Assembly (NCBI GenBank): GCA_037142735.1
Contig: JBAXAB010000008.1
Span: 1 to 35,431 of the forward strand
Direction of reading: 5' to 3'
Origin: JBAXAB01 sp037142735
GTDB lineage: Bacteria > Patescibacteriota > Minisyncoccia > Phycocordibacterales > CAIZLB01
Length of the DNA stretch: 35,431 nucleotides
How positions within the stretch are numbered: the stretch's first letter is position 1; the number at the start of each line of letters is the position of its first letter. A program made the position numbers and the translations under genes. The notes under the pieces are model-generated. The model saw only the letters and a list, made by a program, of their open reading frames with translations. It ran no database searches and was not told the origin of the DNA. Shown here piece after piece: positions 29,817 to 35,431 of this stretch.

Positions 29817-31076
29817 TTATCTTCCTAAAATTGAATCGAGGGTATTCTTTTTAACAATCATGCGGGCAGGTATATAACCAGCTACAATTGTAGTAATAAG
29901 AAGTATCACTGCGCGAACTAAAGTTCCTGGAACTGGGGCATATAATATTCCGTCACTAAATGGGAAGTTGATTGGATGGACATTAATAAACGGAACCAAG
30001 AATCCATAGAGAATTGCGAGGCCAATCAGTGCTCCAGTCAGTGCATAAAAGATTGATTGGAAAATGTAGGAAACTTCAATCACTCTTGGTGAAATACCAA
30101 TACCCTTCAAAATTCCAATAAATTTTCGTCGAGTGATGGCGTTTACGAAAATAACAATAAAGATTGTGATAGAAGCCACCGCAAGCCCAATTGAGCCGAT
30201 CATGTTCCCAAGAAGCCCGAAGGTTGCGGAAATATCTTTCAAGAATTTAGGCTGTGCATCGGCCCATGTTTGAATCTTGGCGTTGTCATCAAAATTGTTA
30301 TTCAAGAGAGCCTGCTTTACATCATCAACAACTTTATCTCCATACTGCGAATAAGTCTTAACCGAGATCTCATCAAAATTGGCATCTGGTCTGCCGATTA
30401 ACTTTTTGGCTTCATTGTCCAACATAAACACTCGTGAATCGATCTGATCTGTTTTGGATTTTATGATACCGATAATAGTTACCTCCTTAGAATTTTGTCC
30501 GATACTTACCTTCACCTTTGTACCAAGTTCAACATTTTTTAAAGTCTGAAACGCTTGGTTTTCAATCGGTGTGTACTTGTATATCAAATTGGCACCAACC
30601 AAAATGCCGTCCGTATCGTAACTAGTTAAATACCGCCCCTCTTTCAGATATTTGGATAAATTTGTCATCGACATTTCAACATCTGGATTGATACCTACAA
30701 TTGTGGCGCCAATTTTATTCGGTCGTTCATCAGCACGCAATCTCTTTCTGTAATCGACATTAATTGTTCCTGAGCCGACATAACGTTCAGCAATGATACG
30801 AACTTCTGGTAGACTTTTGAGTACTGTTAAAATTTCCTGACTGCGTTCAATTTGATTTTTCTGATTTAACTTTGTAATTATAAGATCCCCTACTCCTCTA
30901 TCACGAAATGCCTGTAGCGAACTTTCAATAAGTCCTACTAATACTCCGTTAACCACAACAAGGTTCAAAAATGTCAAAGTCATAACAATCACAATAAGAA
31001 GTGTCGTCCAAATATTGGCACGCTTCACTTGTCTGTATGCGAGAAAAAACCCTACTTTGAGTAAGTTTGAATTCAT
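29817..31076 (-). CDS. ABC transporter permease, MacB/FtsX-like
   Basis: A 419-residue membrane protein with the MacB-type layout: one N-terminal helix (~22-45, TTLLIVIVMTLTFLNLVVV), a large extracytoplasmic domain (~50-285), then three C-terminal helices (~290-320 IGSIGLAVASITIFIVIFV, ~340-370 and ~385-410). The motif LKGIGISPRVIEVSYIFQS before the second C-terminal helix is the typical FtsX-fold coupling region. It should work with the ATPase at 29086 and the adaptor at 31076. Its start overlaps the adaptor stop by one base (TAATG), indicating translational coupling. Confidence 0.9.
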   Translation of the reverse strand: MNSNLLKVGFFLAYRQVKRANIWTTLLIVIVMTLTFLNLVVVNGVLVGLIESSLQAFRDRGVGDLIITKLNQKNQIERSQEILTVLKSLPEVRIIAERYVGSGTINVDYRKRLRADERPNKIGATIVGINPDVEMSMTNLSKYLKEGRYLTSYDTDGILVGANLIYKYTPIENQAFQTLKNVELGTKVKVSIGQNSKEVTIIGIIKSKTDQIDSRVFMLDNEAKKLIGRPDANFDEISVKTYSQYGDKVVDDVKQALLNNNFDDNAKIQTWADAQPKFLKDISATFGLLGNMIGSIGLAVASITIFIVIFVNAITRRKFIGILKGIGISPRVIEVSYIFQSIFYALTGALIGLAILYGFLVPFINVHPINFPFSDGILYAPVPGTLVRAVILLITTIVAGYIPARMIVKKNTLDSILGR

Positions 31077-32662
31077 TATTGAGCCTTTAACTGAACAGTG
31101 TCCCCTTCACTAATACCTGATGAGATAAGTAAATCTCCATCAGTACTAATGCCACCAGTCACAACCTTTTTAGTCACGACCTTTCCATCCACAAGGACAT
31201 CCACTACTTTTTCTCCATTCAACAAATAGACTGCGTTCTGTGGGATAACGACTACTCCCTTTTTCTGATCAGTGGTTACTGTAATATTAGCTGTCATACC
31301 AGATTTGATGCGGGCATCTTCGGTATCAAAGACAAATGTAGTTTTATAAGTCGATACCCCATCAATAATAGTCTCGCTTTGATCCACCAATGCAACCTTG
31401 GCGCTAAATTTTTGATCTTTACCATATGCATCCAAAGTGACAATCGCCGCCTGACCAACTGCCATTTTTGAAATATCTGATTCTGAAATGTAACTTTCAA
31501 TTTTGTATTGTCCACCGCCAATCATGTCGATAACTGCCGTATTCGGTGAAGCAATTTCGCCTGGATCAATATCCACTCGTGTGACTGCCCCATCAAAAGG
31601 CGCAACAATCTGAGTTTTAGATAGCAACGCATATGAATTAGCCAGGGAGGCCTGAGCGCTTTTTAGCTGTGCCACCTGAGTAGCGATTTCGTCGGCTGTA
31701 CCACCAATCTTTTTAAGATTTAATTGTTGCTGTGATTTTTGCAAAGCGACGGTAGACGTTCGATAATTCTGTTCTGCAGTATTCAAGCTAATAATTGAAG
31801 CTAGAATGGTAGAACGTGCTGCCGATATGTCATTCTTGAACTGAAGCATATTGGCCTGACTAATAGTTGGATTGCTTTGGAATGAAACAACTACGACGGA
31901 TAGATCACTTAGAAAATCTCGCATAGTAGCCAAATTACTGCGAGCATCGTTCAAATTTGAATCACTAAAATTATTTGTTGAAAGTTGCAACACTCTTGTG
32001 GCCCAGGTTTTATCTATCTGGCCAGCATTTACGCGATCGACTTTCAATTTGTTTGGTAAATTGGCATTATCTGCTGGAATGTCAAAATTTTTTACGTCTG
32101 GATAATTCGTATCAGGATTATTGTATAACTGATCAATTTTATTTCTTAAGACATCGTCAAACTTTGAATATGAATCTTTGATTTGATCCACGAGAGACTG
32201 CAGACTTTGCTCTGATAAAACCGATGCGTTGTTTACGTCACTTTGTGCGACTGAAATGTCTTCAGGTCGAGAACCGTTTTGTACAGCTGATAACTTAGAC
32301 GCCTCAGCGTCCACAAGTGCCTGTTTTTGCTGAACAGATGCATACAAATCACCATTTGATATTGAAGCCAACACCCTTCCTTTTTGAACAGTGTCCCCCA
32401 CTTTCACATTCACATTAGCCACTCTACCTGAACTTTCAAATCCCATACTGACCTTGCTCTGAGCCACGACCTTTCCAGTGAGACGAACCTCCTGCACGAA
32501 ATCTGACTGCTTAATAGTGAGGGCTTTTACAGACGCATTGTTGTTTGAACGAAGACTAAAATACAAGATAGCAATCAATATAATTGCGGTTGGAATCGAA
32601 AATTTCTTGTTTTTTATAAAGCGTCCAAGGGACGAAAGTGACCGTTGCAGGTGATTTTTCAT
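31076..32662 (-). CDS. Membrane fusion (adaptor) protein of MacA/HlyD type
   Basis: A 528-residue adaptor protein with an N-terminal anchor (~20-38), a lipoyl-like/barrel domain split in two (SGRVANVNVKVGDTVQKGRV and IVAPFDGAVTRVDIDPGEI), a long coiled-coil hairpin between them, and a membrane-proximal C-terminal domain (VTTDQKKGVVVIPQNAVYLL). The insert between the barrel halves is longer than usual. Such proteins couple MacB-type permeases to export of peptides, lipids or drugs. I chose the ATG at 32662: it is 7 nt after the -10 box, while the longer frame from 32701 starts upstream of the promoter. Confidence 0.9.
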   Translation of the reverse strand: MKNHLQRSLSSLGRFIKNKKFSIPTAIILIAILYFSLRSNNNASVKALTIKQSDFVQEVRLTGKVVAQSKVSMGFESSGRVANVNVKVGDTVQKGRVLASISNGDLYASVQQKQALVDAEASKLSAVQNGSRPEDISVAQSDVNNASVLSEQSLQSLVDQIKDSYSKFDDVLRNKIDQLYNNPDTNYPDVKNFDIPADNANLPNKLKVDRVNAGQIDKTWATRVLQLSTNNFSDSNLNDARSNLATMRDFLSDLSVVVVSFQSNPTISQANMLQFKNDISAARSTILASIISLNTAEQNYRTSTVALQKSQQQLNLKKIGGTADEIATQVAQLKSAQASLANSYALLSKTQIVAPFDGAVTRVDIDPGEIASPNTAVIDMIGGGQYKIESYISESDISKMAVGQAAIVTLDAYGKDQKFSAKVALVDQSETIIDGVSTYKTTFVFDTEDARIKSGMTANITVTTDQKKGVVVIPQNAVYLLNGEKVVDVLVDGKVVTKKVVTGGISTDGDLLISSGISEGDTVQLKAQ

Positions 32663-32669
32663 AGAAAGC

Positions 32670-32698
32670 ATTTTAACATGATTGTCAAATAACGCCAA
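32670..32698 (-). promoter_or_regulatory. Promoter of exporter operon
   Basis: Minus strand TTGGCG (32693-32698), 17 nt, TAAAAT (32670-32675). The ATG at 32662 is 7 nt downstream. A TTGACA also overlaps the spacer but its spacing to any -10 is poor. Confidence 0.55.
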
Positions 32699-32776
32699 CA
32701 AATAAGGACAAAAAGAGACTACTCACCTGAAGTATAAAGTTACATCAAAATATTTTCTTGGGCCCACTTCCCGATC

Positions 32777-32804
32777 ACCCATTGTCAATTAATTGACAAT
32801 GGGT
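32777..32804. promoter_or_regulatory. Perfect 28-bp palindrome between divergent exporter and typA genes
   Basis: ACCCATTGTCAATT followed directly by its exact reverse complement, with no spacer. It lies ~80 bp upstream of the exporter promoter and ~170 bp upstream of typA. It could be a dimeric regulator site or a cruciform; there is no T tract for a terminator. Confidence 0.6.
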
Positions 32805-32950
32805 ATCGTCAGCACTGTTGCCTCCGGCAACTATCCAATTTAAACGCCTACCCTCAGTTGCTACAATCGTCTTTTTCTGATATAGTTTTGCGACTTATTT
32901 AGTCTCTTTTACTAGATTGATTAGGTAGTGATTAACAGTTAATTTTTTAT

Positions 32951-32965
32951 TGAGGCATTGCCTCA
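32951..32965 (+). promoter_or_regulatory. Hairpin just before typA start
   Basis: TGAGGC, loop ATT, GCCTCA; six pairs, ending 11 nt before the ATG. It covers the ribosome-binding region, where no Shine-Dalgarno is visible, so it may affect initiation. Confidence 0.35.
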
Positions 32966-32976
32966 CAGATACTCGA

Positions 32977-34779
32977 ATGGATATACGAAACATTGCAATC
33001 ATCGCTCACGTGGACCACGGAAAAACTACTTTAGTAGACGCCATGATGCGTTACACCGGAATGGTTAAGGACGGGGCCAGCATGGACTCTAACGACCTTG
33101 AACAAGAGCGTGGTATTACCATTTACGCCAAAAACTGTTCTCTTAACTACAAGGGTCACAAAATCAATATTATTGACACACCGGGACACGCCGACTTCGG
33201 TTCAGAAGTAGAACGCGTACTCCGATCTATTGATTCAGTGTTGTTATTAGTGGATGCCCAGGAAGGCCCAATGCCCCAAACACGTTTCGTGCTAAAAAAG
33301 TCTATTGAACTTGGTATCAAACCAATTGTTGTATTGAACAAGTTAGACAAGCCAGCGGCAAACGCAGAAAGAGTACACGAGGAATTGTTAGAGCTATTTT
33401 TGGAATTAGGTGCTAATGATGACCAATTAGATTTCGTAATGATTTACGCTATTGGTGTAAAAAGTTTGGCCAAGAAGAACTTATCGGATGAATTTACTAA
33501 TTTTGATCCCCTATTTGAAACTATTTTAGAAAATGTCCCCGTCGCTTCTGGTGATGAAGAAAAGGCAAAGTCTGAAACATTGAAAGCTCAACCTTTCAAC
33601 CTCGCATATGACAACTTCCTAGGCAGACTCGCCATTGCTCGTATCCGAACAGGTATGATCAAAAACGGTCAAACATTATATATTAAAAAACCTGATGGTC
33701 AGGTCACCTCAGGAAAAGTAACAAAGCTATTCACATTCGAAGGTACAGGACGAAAAGAAGCCGAATACGCCATCGAAGGAGACGTGGTTATGATTGCTGG
33801 TTTTCCAGAAATTTACATTGGTGACACTGTCACGAATGATGCAAACTCCGAAATGTTACCAACGATCACAATCGATGAACCAACAATTTGTCTTTCATTC
33901 CTAGTAAACGACTCACCATTTGCTGGAAAAGAAGGAAAATTTGTTACAACTCGACAAATTCGCGACCGATTAGAAAAAGAATTACAGGTGAACGTTGGAT
34001 TAAAAGTTGATTTTGACAGCGGTGAACATTTTAAAGTGTACGGCCGAGGTGAACTTCACATTGCTATTCTATTAGAACAAATGAGACGTGAAGGTTATGA
34101 AATTCAGGTTTCTCAACCAGAAGTAATCATCAAGGAAATTAATGGAGCAAAAATGGAACCGTTCGAAGAAGTGATTATCGATACTCCAGATGAATTCAGT
34201 GGTGTTGTTATCGACAGACTAGGTAAAAGAAAAGGTGTTATGACATCTATGAAGTCGAACGACCACGGTGCCTCTCGTATTTCATTTGATATTCCAACTC
34301 GAGGTCTCTTGGGTTATCGAAACCAGTTCGTTGTGGACACAAAAGGTCAAGGAATTATGTCGAGCCGTTTTACAGAGTTTAAGCCATATGCAGGCGTAAT
34401 CGAAAGAAAGGCCGTTGGATCAATGGTTTCAATGGAGAATGGCAAAGCCGTTGCCTTTGCCTTGGACAACTTACAGACAAGAGGTGTTCTCTATGTAGGA
34501 CACGGTACCGAAGTCTACGTTGGTATGGTACTTGGAAATACATCTAAGGGTGAAGAAATGGATGTGAACCCAACTAAAGGAAAGCAGTTAACTAACATGC
34601 GTGCCTCTGGAACTGATGAAGCCACTATTTTGATTCCACCAATCCCTGTTACGATTGAAAGAGGTTTGGAAATTATGAATGCGGATGAATATCTAGAAAT
34701 TACTCCAAGTAGCGTCAGACTAAGAAAGAAATACCTATCAAAGACCGATCGCGATAAAGCAAGTAAAGGTAAGAAATAA
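32977..34779 (+). CDS. typA: Translational GTPase TypA/BipA
   Basis: A 600-residue ribosome-associated GTPase, normal length for the family. G motifs: AHVDHGKTT (P-loop, residues ~10-18), ERGITI (switch I), DTPGHADF (G3), NKLDKP (G4). Domain II, then EF-G-like domains (LEKELQVNVGLKV, GRGELHIAILLEQMRREGYE) and the unique C-terminal domain (GLLGYRNQFVVDTKGQGIM, then TNMRASGTDEA) are all present. TypA assists ribosome assembly and stress adaptation. I chose the ATG at 32977 (MDIRNIAIIAH); the frame continues 9 codons upstream through a hairpin. Intrinsic terminator follows. Confidence 0.97.
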   Translation: MDIRNIAIIAHVDHGKTTLVDAMMRYTGMVKDGASMDSNDLEQERGITIYAKNCSLNYKGHKINIIDTPGHADFGSEVERVLRSIDSVLLLVDAQEGPMPQTRFVLKKSIELGIKPIVVLNKLDKPAANAERVHEELLELFLELGANDDQLDFVMIYAIGVKSLAKKNLSDEFTNFDPLFETILENVPVASGDEEKAKSETLKAQPFNLAYDNFLGRLAIARIRTGMIKNGQTLYIKKPDGQVTSGKVTKLFTFEGTGRKEAEYAIEGDVVMIAGFPEIYIGDTVTNDANSEMLPTITIDEPTICLSFLVNDSPFAGKEGKFVTTRQIRDRLEKELQVNVGLKVDFDSGEHFKVYGRGELHIAILLEQMRREGYEIQVSQPEVIIKEINGAKMEPFEEVIIDTPDEFSGVVIDRLGKRKGVMTSMKSNDHGASRISFDIPTRGLLGYRNQFVVDTKGQGIMSSRFTEFKPYAGVIERKAVGSMVSMENGKAVAFALDNLQTRGVLYVGHGTEVYVGMVLGNTSKGEEMDVNPTKGKQLTNMRASGTDEATILIPPIPVTIERGLEIMNADEYLEITPSSVRLRKKYLSKTDRDKASKGKK

Positions 34780-34790
34780 TTCATAAAGAT

Positions 34791-34828
34791 TTGAGACTAA
34801 ATTCAAAAAACTTAGTCTTTTTTCTTTT
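34791..34828 (+). terminator. Intrinsic terminator of typA
   Basis: AGACTAA (34795-34801) pairs with TTAGTCT (34812-34818), followed by TTTTTCTTTT. Confidence 0.75.
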
Positions 34829-34885
34829 AATATAGATAAGGACACAGTCGATGTGTCCAAAATTCTTCATCTTGTATATCAATAA

Positions 34886-35015
34886 CAAAAAAGTAGTTAG
34901 TACAGGAGAGATCTGACGGAAGAACCCGAAGGGTTCCGAGTCAATGGAAAAATTGTTTTATGTATTCCTTTAAAACAATTTATTCCGGTCTCTCATGTAC
35001 TAATCTACTTTTTTG
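34886..35015. other. 130-bp strongly structured element: candidate ncRNA or MITE-like element
   Basis: The ends (34886-34913 and 34987-35015) are inverted repeats of ~28 bp: CAAAAAAGTAG, TTAGTACA and GAGAGA all pair, with one bulge and one mismatch. Inside are two further hairpins: TGAC ... GAACCC/GGGTTC ... GTCA, and AAATTGTTTTA with TAAAACAATTT. It would fold as a three-way junction, and both strands end in T6. It begins 2 nt after the stop of the FtsB-like gene. No known RNA family recognised; it may also act as an elaborate terminator. A 7-bp hairpin GGACACA/TGTGTCC (34840-34858) lies between it and typA. Confidence 0.5.
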
Positions 35016-35017
35016 TT

Positions 35018-35395
35018 TTACTGAAAAACCCCTTTGACCGAGTCCCACACCCTCTGTACAAAACCTTTTTCTTGAACCGGTTGTTCAATAGTCTTATCAA
35101 CGACAACAATGACGCCTTCTCCCTTTTTAGCTACATCAAATTTTTCGCGTATAGCGGACTCGACACCATCGCTCGTTTTTAGCACGCTTGCCTCTTTAGA
35201 TATTGTGTCGTAGCGATTTTCAACATCTGTTTTTTGAGCCTCTAAACGTTTCAAGTCAACTTTGGTACTTTTAGCTTTTTCGTAAACACTAATCACACCC
35301 TTAGCAAACAACGCCACGATAACAAGTAGAGAAAAGAGCACCCACAAAGAATAGATTTTTGGCTTTCGATTTTTTCTGTCTTGAAATTCTCGCAT
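35018..35395 (-). CDS. FtsB/DivIC-like septum formation initiator
   Basis: A 125-residue bitopic membrane protein: a basic cytoplasmic start (MREFQDRKNRKPKIYS), a single transmembrane helix (~17-34, LWVLFSLLVIVALFAKGV), a coiled coil (~38-72, EKAKSTKVDLKRLEAQKTDV onward), then the short DivIC motif region (ESAIREKFDVAKKGEGVIVV), where the IREKFxxAKxGE pattern is diagnostic of the family. Partners FtsL and FtsQ are not in the window. C-terminal ~30 residues (QEKGFVQRVWDSVKGVFQ) form an amphipathic helix. The ATG is 9 nt after a TATAAT box. Confidence 0.88.
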   Translation of the reverse strand: MREFQDRKNRKPKIYSLWVLFSLLVIVALFAKGVISVYEKAKSTKVDLKRLEAQKTDVENRYDTISKEASVLKTSDGVESAIREKFDVAKKGEGVIVVVDKTIEQPVQEKGFVQRVWDSVKGVFQ

Positions 35396-35404
35396 ATAAG
35401 TACT

Positions 35405-35410
35405 ATTATA
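35405..35410 (-). promoter_or_regulatory. -10 box of the FtsB/DivIC-like gene
   Basis: TATAAT on the minus strand at 35405-35410, 9 nt before the ATG. The -35 region is too close to the window end to judge well. Confidence 0.5.
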
Positions 35411-35431
35411 TACCTCATGTTATTCGATCCA

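Overview
The window looks like a piece of a Candidate Phyla Radiation (Patescibacteria, probably Parcubacteria-like) chromosome. This is inferred from gene content: many short secreted or membrane proteins with Ser/Thr/Asn-rich linkers, a CARDB surface protein, a Hint-domain surface protein with a peptidoglycan-binding tail, type IV pilin-like genes, a MacA/MacB-type exporter, TypA and an FtsB/DivIC protein. TGA is used as a normal stop, so Gracilibacteria-type recoding does not apply. Many promoters put the start codon only 6-11 bases after the -10 box, which implies leaderless or nearly leaderless mRNAs.

Region 1 (24-15784) is bounded by a near-perfect 32-bp inverted repeat and looks like an accessory island. 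At its left end is a tight minus-strand defence operon: AbiEi-like antitoxin, AbiEii-like nucleotidyltransferase toxin, HsdR, and an HsdM-HsdS fusion. From about 7.3 to 15 kb follows the most unusual part. It is a run of short units, each holding one gene or one ORF-less structured segment, separated by copies of a ~30-bp site. All copies point the same way (core RGTTCGAACATCC ... CTTTGGAGCC), whatever the strand of the gene between them. The cargo is unrelated and varies in GC content: membrane proteins, a Hint-domain surface protein, a hotdog-fold thioesterase, a Nudix hydrolase, a secreted protein and a PH-like protein. Several units carry their own promoter and terminator. This resembles a gene-cassette array such as an integron or CALIN, but I see no integrase and no canonical attC boxes, so it may be a different cassette system. 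The island ends with a truncated ABC transporter gene.

Region 2 (15.8-21 kb) holds small envelope and stress-type genes (lmo0937 family, DUF4383, DsbB, a G1-family glutamic peptidase, DUF1653, DUF378). Among them are GC-rich single-gene units with hairpins upstream and very strong intrinsic terminators. Region 3 (21-28.4 kb) has pilin-like genes and a minus-strand transcription unit of rRNA methyltransferase, membrane protein, tRNA-Phe, FAD oxidoreductase and DedA, in which the tRNA is only 1-3 nt from its neighbours. It also has a decayed NYN nuclease gene, a glutaredoxin/FKBP/tRNA-Arg unit and a CARDB surface protein. Region 4 (28.5-35.4 kb) has another GC-rich orphan, a MacA-permease-ATPase exporter operon, typA, a 130-bp strongly structured element and an FtsB/DivIC-like gene.

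No gene-free stretch exceeds 300 bases. The longest gaps (19778-20031, 32702-32976, 34780-35017, 15938-16168, 17071-17282) contain the inverted repeats, promoters and terminators listed.
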